DNA of 64,000 nt, from assembly GCA_028370155.1 (NCBI GenBank), contig CP116670.1, forward strand, positions 2,542,001 through 2,606,000, written 5' to 3'. A program made the position numbers and the translations under genes. Shown here piece by piece: positions 48,037-58,415 of the stretch. The notes below the pieces were generated by a model. It was not told where the DNA came from. It saw nothing but the letters and a program-made list of their open reading frames with translations, and ran no database searches. Source of the stretch: Arthrobacter sp. OVS8 (GTDB lineage: Bacteria; Actinomycetota; Actinomycetes; Actinomycetales; Micrococcaceae). How positions within the stretch are numbered: the first letter of the stretch is position 1; each line of letters begins with the position of its first letter.

Positions 48037-49105
48037 TCAGAGGTCGAGGTTAACGGGTCCGGCGGCTGCCGAAACACACGTCTGGATTAGTTGGCCGGGC
48101 TCGCCGTGGACTTCGTCCGTGCGCAGGTCACGGACCTGGCCGCCCGGAGGGGATAAGGCAGCTGTGGCAGATGCCCATGCGGCAGCCGCTGGGCATCAGG
48201 ACGCCGGCGTCCTCGCCGACGTCGAGCAGCGGGGTGTCGCCGTCGGCTTCGACTTCGCGGTCCGACGCCTCGAACGTGACCAGGCCGCCGTCGTGCCCTT
48301 CTCCGCCGGCAAGCTTGGTGCTGAAGCGCTCGATGGTGAGGCTGGCTTTCGACGGTTCCGCGGTTGCGGTCTCCGCCTCCCAGAGTGCCTCGGCGTCGTC
48401 CAGGAAGCTTTCGGGGCCGCAGGCGTAGGCGGCGCGCTGGCGCCAGTCCGGGCAGAGCTGTTCGAGTCCGGCCACGGAGCTGAAATCCAGCCGGCCGCGT
48501 TCGCCGGTGAACCAGTGAACGACGCGGAAGTTGGGGAACTGGTCCGCCAGTTCGGCCAGTTCCTCGCGGAAGATGGCGTCGGCCGGGGTCCGGGCGGTGT
48601 GGATGAGGACAACGTCGGAGTCCGGGCGGTGCGGGACCAGGGTCCGGATCATCGACATCACCGGGGTGATTCCGCTGCCGGCGGTGAGCATCAGCAAGGG
48701 CCGCGGGTGTTCAGGGAGGACGAAGTCGCCCTGCGGCGGCGCCAGGAAGAGCACGTCGCCGGGCTTGGTGTTGCGCACCAGGGTCCCGGACACGGCACCC
48801 ATGTCACTGACGGTGATGGCCGGGTCCTTGCCGGCCGGGGCGCTGAGCGAGTACGACCGCCAGTGGCGGACGCCGTCGAGCTCGACGCCAATACGGGCCC
48901 ACTGGCCGGCAAGGTGTGCTTGCCAGCCGCGGCCGGGACGGAAGAAAATGGTGGCGGAATCGGCCGTTTCTGGAACCACCCGGGTGACTACGCCGCGCAA
49001 TTGGCGGGCAGAAAACACAGGATTGAACAGCGACAGAATGTCTTCTGGAGCTAGTGGGGTGGTCAGTAGAGATGCGGCGCGCGCCAGCTTACGGAGCCGG
49101 ATCAT
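48037..49105 (-). CDS. 2Fe-2S flavodoxin/ferredoxin reductase partner of the desaturase, one frame break
   Basis: Repaired length is 356 residues. FAD-binding RHWRSYSLSAPAGKD, NAD-binding LMLTAGSGITPVMSMI, YACGPESFLDDAE, then a plant-type 2Fe-2S domain with cysteines in SGCRMGICHSCLIP and, after repair near 48145, QLIQTCVSA. The corrected stop is 48037. Without the repair the fourth cluster cysteine would be lost. It transfers electrons from NAD(P)H to the desaturase diiron site. It diverges from a PucR-type regulator. Confidence 0.88.
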
Positions 49106-49204
49106 TTATTAATCTTATGTCAGACCGGGTCATACTTCTTCACCCAAGGCATACGATCGACTCGAAGAAACTATTGCCCCGAAACAACTTTTTGGACTTA
49201 TCCC

Positions 49205-50405
49205 ATGAACACTTCCCCTGCCGGCGGCCCCGGCTCCCCGCCTACGACCCGCCGTGGCTGGCCCTGCCGCGCGAGGTCAGCGACGTGCTCCGGCCCATGA
49301 TGCCGGGCATCGTCGAGGCCATCATCGACGCCGTGCCCCAGCTCGTCCCGGCCTACGCCAGGCCGATCGAAGGCCGGTTCGGCCGCGGGCTGCGCCGCGG
49401 CGTGGCTGCCGCGCTGGACCGCTTCCTGCAGTTGCCGGGGACCCGGCTGCCCGCCCTTTCCGAGGAAAGCAGGCAGCTGGTGGCCGGGCTGGGGAGCGGC
49501 GAGTTCCGGCAGGGCAGGAGCATGGATGCGCTGTTGAGCGCCTACCGGATGGGGGCCCGCGTGACTTTCCGCGAGATGTCCCGGGTGTCCGTGGAGCACC
49601 ACCTGGGGCAGACGGTGGTGGTGGACCTGGGCGAATCGATCCTGGCCTACATCGACGAGCTGTCCGCGGTCAGCGCCGAGGCGTATGCCTTCGAACAGTC
49701 CGAACGGGCCGGCGCCGTGGACCGCCGGCGCACCGAACTGCTGGACCTGCTGCTGCTGGGACAGGCCGACGAGGCGGCCCTGCGCCAGACGGCCGCTATG
49801 GCGGACTGGTCCCTGCCGCCGCGGATGGTGGTAGTGACCCTGCCGGTGGACCGGTCCGCGGGGCTGCGGCTCCGGCTGGGACCGGGAACGCTGGTGATCG
49901 AACGGGAGACCGACGCCGTCGCCCTGGTTCCGGCGCGGAAGTCCAAGTCCGCGCGGGCGGACCTGGAGAAAGCGCTGCGGGGCCGCGGCGCCGCCGTCGG
50001 CCGGCCGGCGGCTGGGAAAAGGTCCCGGATTCGCTGCGCCTGGCAGTGCTCGCAGCCTCGGTCCTGCCGCCCCGCGACGGCCCGGAGGATCCGCCGATCT
50101 GGGCCGACGACCACCTGGCCGAGGTGATCCTCGGCGCGGAGCCCTCCGCCATCGCCGAACTGGCCAACCGCCGCCTGGCGCCGCTGGAAGGGCTGCGTCC
50201 GGCCCAGCGCGAACGGCTCGCGGAGACGCTGCTGTCCTGGCTGCGGCACTGGGGCCAGCGCGCGCCGGTGGCCGCGGAGCTCGGCATCCACCCGCAGACC
50301 GTGGGGTACCGGGCGGCGCAACTGCGCGAGCTGTTCGGCGACACCCTGGAGGATCCGAAGGCGCGTTTTGAACTGGAGCTGGCGCTGCACGCTGGTAAGC
50401 GTTAG
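49205..50405 (+). CDS. PucR-type helix-turn-helix regulator, two frame breaks
   Basis: Repaired length is about 400 residues. From ATG 49205, one C added near 49240 joins MNTSPAGGPGS to PAYDPPWLALPREVSDVLRP. A RsbRD/PucR-like helical sensory region (residues 20-170) is followed by a CdaR-like middle and the PucR C-terminal helix-turn-helix (RAPVAAELGIHPQTVGYRAAQLRELFG). A second break lies near 50020. It diverges from the desaturase operon with 100 bases between starts and is the obvious candidate regulator of it. The stop codon lies in a 16-base tandem repeat. Confidence 0.82.
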
Positions 50406-50478
50406 ACAGCGCAGGCGTTAGATAGCGTAAGCGTTAGGCAGCGCAGACGTTAAGCAGCGTAAGCGTTAGACAGCGCCG
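50399..50478. repeat. five-copy 16-base tandem repeat spanning two convergent stop codons
   Basis: Five units of consensus GCGTTAGACAGCGCAG run head to tail (50399, 50415, 50431, 50447, 50463), differing by one to five bases. Each has TTAG or TTAA, so a stop codon occurs on both strands in each copy. Because 16 is not a multiple of 3, stops fall in all reading frames. The stop codon of the PucR gene is in copy 1 and that of the kinase-GAF gene in copy 5. Confidence 0.85.
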
Positions 50479-51886
50479 AGGCGCGCTTCCCGGCTTTGCA
50501 GCCGCATCTCCAGGTCGTTCATGACGATGGCCGCCAGGTCCTGCAGCGTCCGGACGTCGTCGGCGCTGAACTCCCGCGGCTCCCGGTCCAGGATGCAGAA
50601 CGTGCCCAGGTTGTGGCCGTCCGGGGTGCATAGCGGGACTCCGGCGTAGAACTGCAGGCCGAATTCGCCCGCCACCAGCGGGTTGGCGAGGGTGCGGGGA
50701 TCCCTGACGGCGTCTTCAATGACCCACACGTCATCCTGCAGGATCGCCGAGGCGCACAGCCCAGGGTCGCGGCCGATCTGTGTGACCTCGGTGCCGTGGT
50801 GGGCCTTGAACCAGATCCGGTCATGGTCCACCACGCTGACGATTGCCACCGGCACGGAGAACATCCGTGCCGCGAGTCCCGCGATCCGGTCGAAGGCGCC
50901 GTCCGGCGGGGTGTCAAGGATCCGGTAACGCTCGACGGCGCGCAGCCGCCCTCCTCGTCACTAGCGCCCGGGTCGCTGTCCATGCGGTGGCGTGCGGCGC
51001 TGTTGATGACTTCCTGGCGCAGGGCCAGCGACACTTCCCGGGCCGCGGGGCGCTGCGCCGGGTCCCGGGCCAGCATGGAGGACAGCAGCGCAACCCACAT
51101 CGGAGCCAGTTCCTCAGGGATCTGCGGGTCGTGGAGCAGCCGCGCGACGGCGGACTGGATCGGCGCGCCGGGGTACGCCATCTTTCCGGTCAGCCCCTCG
51201 AGCAGCACCAGGCCGAGCGAATACACGTCGCTGGCCGGGCCCACCACTTCGCCGGCCGCCTGCTCGGGGCTCAAGTAGGCGGGAGTGCCGGAGGTTCCGC
51301 CCTCGTCCGGCGCCGGGCCGTTGCGGGTGATGACGGCGACGCCGAAATCGGTGAGCTTGGCCCGCGGGCGCCGGTCATCGTTGCTGTAGTCCACGAGCAG
51401 GATGTTCGCGGGTTTGACGTCCCGGTGCACGATGCCATGGTGGTGGATGTAGGAAAGCCCGTCCGCCAGGTCATAGCCGATGTGGGCCATATGCACCGTC
51501 GAGAGCGGACCCTGGGCGCCGCGATGGCGCAGGTCCTGCCCGCGGACGAGTTCCATCACGAGGTACGTGAGCGGGTCGTTCCGGTCGCTCAGGTCCGCGC
51601 CGGCGTCGAAGAGCGTCACGAGGGCGTGGTGGCTCATTCCGGCCAGGATGCGGATTTCCTCACCGTGCCGGCGGGTCTGTTCAAGATCGTCGGCGTCGTT
51701 GCGGAAAAGCTTGACCGCCACGTCGCGCTGCAGCAGTTCGTCGTAGGCCCGGTACACGGAGGACTGGCTGCCCCTGCCAACGAGGTCCGAGATCCGGTAC
51801 CGCCCGCTCAGCAGATAGCCGGGTTCCATACGACGCTTCGGGGTAGCCGGTGTGGAACGTGCCGGTTCTGAAATGAGCTCTGTCAA
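50466..51886 (-). CDS. serine/threonine protein kinase with C-terminal GAF domain, one frame break
   Basis: Repaired length is 473 residues. Kinase domain (about 25-300): LVGRGSQSSVYRAYD, VAVKLFRND, HRDVKPANIL, LTDFGVAVI, TPAYLSPEQAAG, DVYSLGLVLLEGLTG. After a linker, a GAF domain (about 325-470): ERYRILDTPPDGAFDRIAGL, VAIVSVVDHDRIWFKAHHG, GLQFYAGVPLCTPDGHNLG. One base is missing near 50945, just at the domain junction. No transmembrane helix. The GAF resembles those that open many two-component and cyclase proteins and may sense a small ligand or redox state to control the kinase. Confidence 0.85.
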
Positions 51887-52069
51887 GTGGTGTTCGTTGT
51901 CCCTTGTAGCGGGGTCCGCCGATGGCGTCAGGCAGATCAGTCCAATACCGGCATTGGTGAAGATCCGGCGCCCGCATCATTAGCAAGGTTACTTATGGTA
52001 CCGCGATTTCCCGGGTCAGGAAGACCTGCGGCCCGGCTATTTTTCCGCCCGGGCAGCGGTCGGCGGCCG

Positions 52070-53683
52070 CTACTTTGCCGGGTTGTGCGTGCCGATCGGC
52101 ACCAGCGTCAGGTCCGGGTGGTTCTTCTCGATCCGGCGCAGGGCCCACACGTCGTTGAACAGGGCGAGGTATTCCCCGTCGGAGCGCAGCAGCACCTCAG
52201 CGCCGGGCACGGTGGCCAGCGCCGGCATGGCGTCCGCCGTCGTAATCCTGGCAATGGAATATGGCAGGCGTTCCAGCCGCATCGGGGCGCTGAAATCATG
52301 CGCCATGCGGTCCTCCACCACTTCGAACTGCATGGGGCCGACGGCGGCAAGCACCGGTGCCTGATCGCCGCGGATGTCCGAGCGGAGCACCTGGATGACG
52401 CCCTCGTGCTCCAGCTGCTCGATGCCGCGGCGGAACTGCTTGAAGCGGCTGGGGTCCTTGGAGCGGGCCACCTGGAAGTGCTCCGGGGCGAACAGCGGGA
52501 TGGCGGGGAACTCGACGGGGTGCTCGAGGAAGAGGCTGTCGCCCACCCGGAGCGAGGAAGCGTTGACGAGGCCCACCACGTCGCCGGGGAAGGCTTCGTC
52601 AATGACCTCGCGCTCCCGGCCGAAGACCTGCTGGGCATATTTGGTGGCGAAGGATTTGCCGGTCCGGCCCTGGGTCACCACCATGCCGCGTTCGAAGATG
52701 CCGGAACAGACCCGGATGAAGGCGACGTGGTCGCGGTGTGCCTTGTTCATGCCGGCCTGCACCTTGAAGACAAACCCGGAGAAGGGCGCCTCGACGGGCC
52801 GCGGGGCACCCTCGACGTCGGGCCGCGGGGCGGCCGGCGGGGCGAAGTCCACCAGGGCGTCGAGGATCTCCTTCACGCCGAAGTTCAGGGCGGCGGAGCT
52901 GAAGAGGATCGGGGTGGCCTTGCCGGCGTGGAATGCGTCAACGTCGAACTCGAGGTTGGACTCGATGACAAGTCCGGCTTCATCGACGGCGTTCGACCAG
53001 TCATCACCCTGGCTGGCCGCGGCCTCCTCCGGGGTGAAGTACTCGGTGAGGGCAATGTTGGCGCCCGCGTTGTTGCGCTTGAACTGGGCGAAGCGGTCAT
53101 TGCGCAGGTCCCAGACGCCGCGGAAGTCACCGGAGATCCCGACGGCCCAGGTCAGCGGCATGGGCTGCAGGCCGGTGCGCTCGGTGATCTCGTCCATGAG
53201 TGCCAGCGCGTCCAGGCCCGGCCGGTCCCACTTGTTGATCACGGTGATGATGGGCAGGTTGCGCTGCTTGCAGACCTCGAAGAGCTTCATGGTCTGGGTT
53301 TCCAGGCCCTTGGCGGCGTCCACGAGCATCACGGCGCAGTCGACGGCGGCCAGCACACGGTAGGTGTCCTCGGAAAAGTCCGCGTGGCCGGGGGTGTCCA
53401 GGAGGTTGATGACGGTGTCGCGGTAGGCGAACTGCAGCGCCGCGGAGCTGATGGAGATGCCGCGGTCCTTTTCCATCTGCATCCAGTCCGAGACCGTCTC
53501 CTTGCGGTTGGCCTTGCCGCTGGAGGCGCCGGCGGTGCCGATCACCTTGGCGTGCAGCGCAAGCGCCTCGGTCAGCGTGGACTTGCCGGCGTCGGGATGT
53601 GAAATGACTGCGAAAGTCCGACGCCGGGCCGCCTGCTTGTGAATCTCGTGGACTCGGGCGGGGCTAAGGACTTCTTGGGACAC
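52070..53683 (-). CDS. prfC: peptide chain release factor 3
   Basis: Intact, 537 residues from GTG 53683, close to the usual length; a longer open frame to 53869 has no family support. GTPase motifs: SHPDAGKST (P-loop), DRGISISS (switch I), [10 protein letters not shown] (switch II), INKWDRPG, then the RF3 domains II and III ([34 protein letters not shown]). It recycles RF1 and RF2 from the ribosome. It diverges from disA. Confidence 0.95.
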   Translation of the reverse strand: MSQEVLSPARVHEIHKQAARRRTFAVISHPDAGKSTLTEALALHAKVIGTAGASSGKANRKETVSDWMQMEKDRGISISSAALQFAYRDTVINLLDTPGHADFSEDTYRVLAAVDCAVMLVDAAKGLETQTMKLFEVCKQRNLPIITVINKWDRPGLDALALMDEITERTGLQPMPLTWAVGISGDFRGVWDLRNDRFAQFKRNNAGANIALTEYFTPEEAAASQGDDWSNAVDEAGLVIESNLEFDVDAFHAGKATPILFSSAALNFGVKEILDALVDFAPPAAPRPDVEGAPRPVEAPFSGFVFKVQAGMNKAHRDHVAFIRVCSGIFERGMVVTQGRTGKSFATKYAQQVFGREREVIDEAFPGDVVGLVNASSLRVGDSLFLEHPVEFPAIPLFAPEHFQVARSKDPSRFKQFRRGIEQLEHEGVIQVLRSDIRGDQAPVLAAVGPMQFEVVEDRMAHDFSAPMRLERLPYSIARITTADAMPALATVPGAEVLLRSDGEYLALFNDVWALRRIEKNHPDLTLVPIGTHNPAK

Positions 53684-54139
53684 GGTGCTACTTTCGCTGC
53701 GGCTTTGAATGGTTGCGGCCCCTGGCTGGGGAATCCGGCTGGCCCGGCGGGATCGCGGGAGGTCCTGCCGGGAGTTCTGCGTGACTGCTGTGCTGGTTGC
53801 TGTGATGTTTGCTGTGCTGGTTTTGGGCGGGCCGCGCCGGTCAGTCGGCGGCGCACCCCAAGGCTCCAAGTTTATCGCAGCCCGCGCCGCCCCCGCGAAG
53901 CGGGCACGGCACCGGACGAGCTGTGGCTGAAAGTCCCCTCCGGGAAGGGGTTTCCGGGCATTCCGGAGGCGTTCCCACGGACGTCTTTTTGGACCACTTT
54001 GGGGCTTGTCCGTGCGGAACTTGGCCCGCTTTACCTCTACTATGGTGAGAGCGGGGAACCGAGTACTTTTGATCCTGCCGGCAACACTGGAAACCGGCGC
54101 ACCTGCGGGCCGCGGCCTGCACCTTTGAAGGGAATATCT
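53684..54139. other. 456-base divergent intergenic region between prfC and disA
   Basis: No gene is supported here. It contains a 12-base direct repeat GCTGTGCTGGTT (53787-53798 and 53811-53822), a small hairpin CCCCT-CCGGGA-AGGGG followed by TTT (53935-53953), and a possible minus-10 element TATGGT (54041-54046) about 95 bases before disA without a convincing minus-35. Confidence 0.6.
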
Positions 54140-55215
54140 ATGGCTCGGAGCCCTGAAGATTCACTCAAGGCGACGCTGGGCCGAGTGGCACCGGGCACCG
54201 CTCTCCGCGACGGCCTGGAGCGTATTCTCCGCGGCCGGACCGGCGCCCTGATCGTGCTGGGCATCGATAGGACCATCGAATCCATCTGTTCCGGCGGCTT
54301 TGACATCGGCATCGATTTCTCCCCACCCGGCTGCGGGAACTGGCCAAAATGGACGGCGCCATCATCTGCGACAAGGACGCCAGCAACATCCTGCGCGCGG
54401 CCGTCCAGCTGGTGCCCGACTCCAGCATTGAAACCCAGGAGTCCGGCACGCGGCACCGGACCGCCGAGCGTGTTGCCATCCAGACGGGCGTCCCGGTGAT
54501 CTCGGTCAGCCAGTCCATGCAAATCATCGCGCTCTACGTAAACGGGCTGCGGCACGTCCTGGAGGGCTCGGAAAAGGTTCTGGCCCGCGCCAACCAGGCC
54601 CTGGCGACCCTGGAGCGCTACCGTTCACGCCTCGACCAGGTGACCAGTTCCCTGTCGGCCCTGGAAATCGAGGCCATGGTCACCGTCCGCGATGTCGCCG
54701 TGACCCTGCAGCGCCAGGAGATGGTCCGCCGGATTTCCGAGGAGATCTCCCAGTACGTGCTGGAACTCGGCGAGGACGGCCGGCTTCTCTCACTCCAGCT
54801 GGACGAACTCACGGTGGGCCGCGGTCCCGGCAGTGACGTGATCATTCGCGACTACTCCGGCCCGGACACGTCCGCCGAGGACATCGACCGCGCCGTGAAG
54901 TCGCTGGTGAACCTGGGCCCCACCGAACTGATCGACCTCGGCAAGATCGCCGGGATTGTCGGGTTCGCCGGCGGCGAAGCCAACCTCGACGCCGTCGTCC
55001 AGCCGCGCGGCTACCGGCTGCTGTCCGGGCTCAAGGCCGTGCCGAAGGCCGTCGCCGACCGCCTGGTGGATCACTTCGGTGGCCTGCAGTTCCTGATGGC
55101 GGCCACCATCGATGACCTGATGACGGTGGACGGCATCGGCGACCAGCGCGCCCGGACGGTCCGCGAGGGCCTGAGCCGGATGGCCGAGGCAAGCCTGCTG
55201 GACCGCTTCCTCTAA
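54140..55215 (+). CDS. disA: DNA integrity scanning diadenylate cyclase DisA, one frame break
   Basis: Repaired length is 358 residues. The cyclase (DAC) domain has [13 protein letters not shown] and [15 protein letters not shown], the DGA and RHR motifs for cyclic di-AMP synthesis. A central helical spine and a C-terminal helix-hairpin-helix DNA-binding domain ([18 protein letters not shown]..., [20 protein letters not shown]) follow. The frame break near 54325 is one missing [13 protein letters not shown] should read [12 protein letters not shown], the conserved DisA sequence. This is one of the clearest cases that the breaks in this window are errors. Confidence 0.94.
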
Positions 55216-55237
55216 CCCCCGTCGAGTGCTCCGGGGT

Positions 55238-56016
55238 TTAGTGGAGCTGGAACACGGCTTTGGGGCTGGTCTTGTTCGCCAGCCGTGCGGTGAAGACGTA
55301 GTACGCGCCGCCCGCCCCCGGCTTGGCGTCGATCTGGGCGCAGCCCTGGACGGTGCGGTTGCGCTGCCACGGGAAATTCGCCGTCTCACTTTGGCCCGGA
55401 GCGATGGTCTTCACAAGGTCCGTGGAGTCCGCTTGGCAGTCGGTGGATGAAAAGATCCGGTCCGAGCCGCTCGTGACGAGGAACTCCATCTGGGAAGTTC
55501 CCATATTGACCTCGCACGGCACCCTGTTGCCGTTGGTGACCTTGAGCGTGAGGAGCGGGTTCTCGCCGGCAGCGTAGGCGGGCTTGTCCGTGGCGGCCGT
55601 GACGGTCACGAGGTTCTGCTCGCAGCCGTTCCCCTCCGGAGATGCCGAAGGGGAAGCCGAAGGGGAAGCCGAGGTTCCCGGTCCGGCGGCGGGCCCCGTT
55701 GCCTGGCCCGACGTTCCTGTCCCCTCGCCGGAGGAGGACTGCCCGGAGTTGAGGAGACTCGACACGGCGGCGAAGCCCCGATGGCGACGGCGATCACGAG
55801 CAGCAGGGCGACGCCAGCGAACAGCCGTCGGCGGCGGTAGACAGGGCTGACCGGCTTCCGGGCAGGTTTCTGCGCCGGCTTCCGGGCAGGCTTGCCGGCA
55901 GGTTTCGGGGCAGGCTTGCGCGTGGAATTGCCTTTCGTGCCGCGGCCCGCGGTCGCTCCGCTGCCGGAAGCCCCCGGCCGGGAACCGCGAGTTCCTGAAT
56001 TGTCGTGCCTGCCCAT
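55238..56016 (-). CDS. membrane-anchored hypothetical protein (disA-mutY interval), one frame break
   Basis: Repaired length is 259 residues. The cytosolic N-terminus is a Lys/Pro/Ala repeat (KPAPKPAGKPARKPAQKP), followed by one helix (LFAGVALLLVIAVAIG), a Ser/Pro/Gly-rich linker, and an extracellular domain with three or four cysteines (NGCEQNLVTVTAATDKPAYA, PCEVNMGTSQMEFL, GCAQIDAKPGAGG). One base is missing near 55770. A membrane protein in this position and orientation between disA and mutY occurs in other actinobacteria, for example the Rv3587c position of M. tuberculosis. No function is known. Confidence 0.75.
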
Positions 56017-56073
56017 CCTTCTAGGCTAGAGAACCGCGCCGGGTATGGAGCCCTCCCACGCCGCGGGCGGGGT

Positions 56074-57101
56074 GTGGCCCTCATCTATTACGCTGAATCC
56101 ATCAAAGCTCTCGCCGATTACCCCACTGCCCCTCTGGTTGCCCCGCGTCCGGACGACAAGCCGGCAGCCCTTCCGCTGTCCGCCGTCCATGAGGCCCTTG
56201 CCACCTGGTTCGAAGCGAACGCCCGCGACCTCCCGTGGCGGGCTGCTGAATGCACGCCGTGGGGCGTGCTGGTCAGCGAGATCATGCTGCAGCAGACCCC
56301 TGTTGTGCGGGTGCTGCCGGTCTGGGAGGAGTGGCTGCGGCGTTGGCCGGAGCCTGCCGATCTGGCCCGGGAGCCTGCCGGCGAAGCGGTCCGGGCCTGG
56401 GGCCGGCTGGGATATCCGCGGCGGGCGCTGCGGCTGCACGCCGCCGCCGTCGCCATCGGCGCCAACCACGAAGGCAAGGTGCCCGGAACGTACCCGGAAC
56501 TGCTCGAGCTGCCCGGGGTGGGGAGCTACACCGCGGCGGCCGTCGCCGCCTTCGCTTTCGGGCGCCGCGAGACCGTCGTTGACACCAACATCCGGAGGGT
56601 GCACGCGCGCCTGTTTTCCGGCGCGGCGCTGCCTTCGCAGTCGTTGAACGCCGCGGAGATGCGGCTCGCCGCGCAAACGCTGCCGGACGACGTCGGCTCC
56701 TCCGTCCGCTGGAACGCCTCTGTTATGGAACTTGGGGCGTTGGTGTGCACGGCGCGGTCGCCGAAGTGCCGGGAATGCCCGGTCAGCGGCTCCTGCGCCT
56801 GGCTCGCGGCCGGGGAGCCGCCGCCGACGTACACGCCCAAAGGGCAGTCGTGGCACGGAACGGACCGCCAGGTGCGGGGCGCCGTGATGGCGGTGCTCCG
56901 CGCGGCCGAGTCGCCGGTGGCTCCGGAGCTGCTCCAGCGGGCGGCCGCGGACCTTGGCTTCGAACCCGCGGGGTCGGAATTCCGCTGGCCGCCCTGCACC
57001 GGCTCAACCCTGCCCCGGAGCAGCTGGAGCGCGCACTGGCGGGGCTGCTGAGTGACGGGCTGGCCGAGCTGCAGCCCTCCGGCTTCCAGCTTCCCGCCTG
57101 A
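56074..57101 (+). CDS. mutY: A/G-specific adenine glycosylase MutY, one frame break
   Basis: Repaired length is about 342 residues from GTG 56074, though a start closer to the family N-terminus (WFEANARDLPWR) is possible. Helix-hairpin-helix LPGVGSYTAAAVAAF, catalytic Asp in VVDTNIRRV, and a 4Fe-4S cluster loop CTARSPKCRECPVSGSC (Cys-x6-Cys-x2-Cys-x5-Cys). It removes adenine mispaired with 8-oxoguanine. The break near 56985 is one missing base; repair adds ALHRLNPAPEQLERAL at the C-terminus. Confidence 0.9.
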
Positions 57102-57160
57102 TCCCTTGCCGTCTGACCCCGTGCGCTAGCTGAACGGGACTCCCGGAACTACCCTGAAAC

Positions 57161-57658
57161 ATGCGCTCCTTCGCGGTAGTGGCGGGTCTTGGTTGCGCGG
57201 CACTGCTGGTCACCGGGTGCCAGCCCGTGACGGCATGCCCGGCGATCGGCCAGGCGCAGGTGGTTGCGTTGACCGTCGCGCGGGAGTACGCCGGATCCGT
57301 GAAGACCCTCCGGCTCAGGGCATGCCAGGACGGCCGGTGCACGGAGGCTGAACTTGAGCTCTTTCCCGGGAGCACATCGGTGGACCAGGGCTGCGAACCG
57401 GCGCCCGACGGCGGGGACCGGCCTTGTTCGGCAACCTCCTCGCCGGACGGCACCCTGACGGGAATGCTCGGGCTGGATCCGCTCACGGAGGCACCCATCG
57501 CAGTGGCATCCAGCGGCACGGACCACCGCGGCCGGCCCCTGCCGGTACGGACCCTGACCTTCACGCCCCGGGTTTCGCACCCGTACGGCGAACAGTGCGG
57601 AAAATTCATCTCAGCCGGCGTGCTGCTGGATGCGGACGGGCTCCGGCAGACCGGTTAG
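57161..57658 (+). CDS. hypothetical lipoprotein
   Basis: Intact, 165 residues. The N-terminus MRSFAVVAGLGCAALLVTGC is a lipoprotein signal with lipobox LVTGC, so the mature protein is anchored to the outer face of the membrane. Five or more further cysteines (TACPAIG, LRACQDGRC, QGCEPAP, DRPCSAT, GEQCGKF) suggest disulfides. The family is not recognised. It lies 60 bases after mutY and 24 bases before a membrane protein gene, all rightward. Confidence 0.75.
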   Translation: MRSFAVVAGLGCAALLVTGCQPVTACPAIGQAQVVALTVAREYAGSVKTLRLRACQDGRCTEAELELFPGSTSVDQGCEPAPDGGDRPCSATSSPDGTLTGMLGLDPLTEAPIAVASSGTDHRGRPLPVRTLTFTPRVSHPYGEQCGKFISAGVLLDADGLRQTG

Positions 57659-57682
57659 CCCGCGCGGGGAGAGGAGCGCAGA

Positions 57683-58375
57683 GTGAACGAGAAGAACATC
57701 AGCCGCTGGATCCGGGCCGGGCTGTGGGCACTGCCGGTCTCATGGCTTGTCACAGCCTGGTCCACGCTGGAGCCGCAGCCGGACCAGGAGAGGGACCCGG
57801 CTGCCTGGGCCGCGTTTGTCAGTTCCGGCTCGTACCAGTTCAGTCACCTGTTCGGCAGCACCGCCGGTACCATCCTGGCGATCTTTGGGGTATTCGCCCT
57901 GGGCTGCTGCCTGGCCAACAGTCGGATTGGCCGGCTGGCGCTGGCCGCGATGGTCACCGCCGTCGCCGGCACGGCTTTGCTCCTGGTGCCCGCCGTGATT
58001 TCCACCTTCGCCACCCCCGCAATCGGCAAGGCGTACCTGGCCGGGAACCAGGACGTGATGCTGCTGGAATTTCCCGGATCCATGACAGGGACGTTCCTCC
58101 TCGGCCTCCTGCTCGCATTCGCGGGCAACGTACTGCTGGGAATCTCGGTGTGGCGTTCCCGCGTGCTGCCCCGCTGGGCCGGGGCACTCTGGGTGGCCGG
58201 CGCCGTTGTGTTCTATGTTGCGGGGGTCGTCCTGGGGCAGGCGACAACCGGGAGCAGCCTGCCGACCCAGACGGCCGGAGCCGTGCTCATGGCCGTCGCC
58301 GGCGGGTGGATGGCGTGGAGCGGACCACGGCAGGCAAGCCCGTCCCCGGATCTGGCCGCGGCCGATACTGCCTGA
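57683..58375 (+). CDS. hypothetical membrane protein
   Basis: Intact, 230 residues with a GTG start after GGAGAGGAG. Six hydrophobic helices are visible (AGLWALPVSWLVTAW, GSTAGTILAIFGVFALGCCL, LALAAMVTAVAGTALLLVPA, GTFLLGLLLAFAGNVLLGIS, WAGALWVAGAVVFYVAGVVL, TAGAVLMAVAGGWMAW). There are no charged catalytic motifs. Similar DUF-type proteins are common in actinobacteria, but no function can be assigned. Confidence 0.78.
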   Translation: MNEKNISRWIRAGLWALPVSWLVTAWSTLEPQPDQERDPAAWAAFVSSGSYQFSHLFGSTAGTILAIFGVFALGCCLANSRIGRLALAAMVTAVAGTALLLVPAVISTFATPAIGKAYLAGNQDVMLLEFPGSMTGTFLLGLLLAFAGNVLLGISVWRSRVLPRWAGALWVAGAVVFYVAGVVLGQATTGSSLPTQTAGAVLMAVAGGWMAWSGPRQASPSPDLAAADTA

Positions 58376-58415
58376 ACGGGACGGTGAGGGACCCGTTCGG
58401 TGAGGGACCGGTCCG

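Noticed and set aside
46291..48090. A 599-residue plus-strand frame running from the methyltransferase through the desaturase region
   Set aside because: The first part is the methyltransferase read in the correct frame, but after the break near 46555 the frame is artefactual and then reads the antisense of the desaturase.
50399..50478. CRISPR array
   Set aside because: The units are directly adjacent with no spacers, and no cas genes are in the window; it is a simple tandem repeat.
51887..53602. A 571-residue plus-strand frame opposite prfC
   Set aside because: Antisense of an intact release factor 3 gene; no domain recognised.
53684..53869. A 62-residue N-terminal extension of release factor 3
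   Set aside because: The extension is low-complexity, outside the conserved family start, and the protein from GTG 53683 already has full RF3 length.
41864..54139. A mobile genomic island between radA and disA
   Set aside because: No integrase, transposase, attachment repeats or tRNA edge is visible, and prfC is a housekeeping gene; the insertion idea is kept only as a synteny observation.
54140..55215. disA, pstS, mutY and other broken genes as pseudogenes
   Set aside because: Each is restored by one or two bases in homopolymer runs with all catalytic residues intact on both sides, which fits sequence error better than decay.
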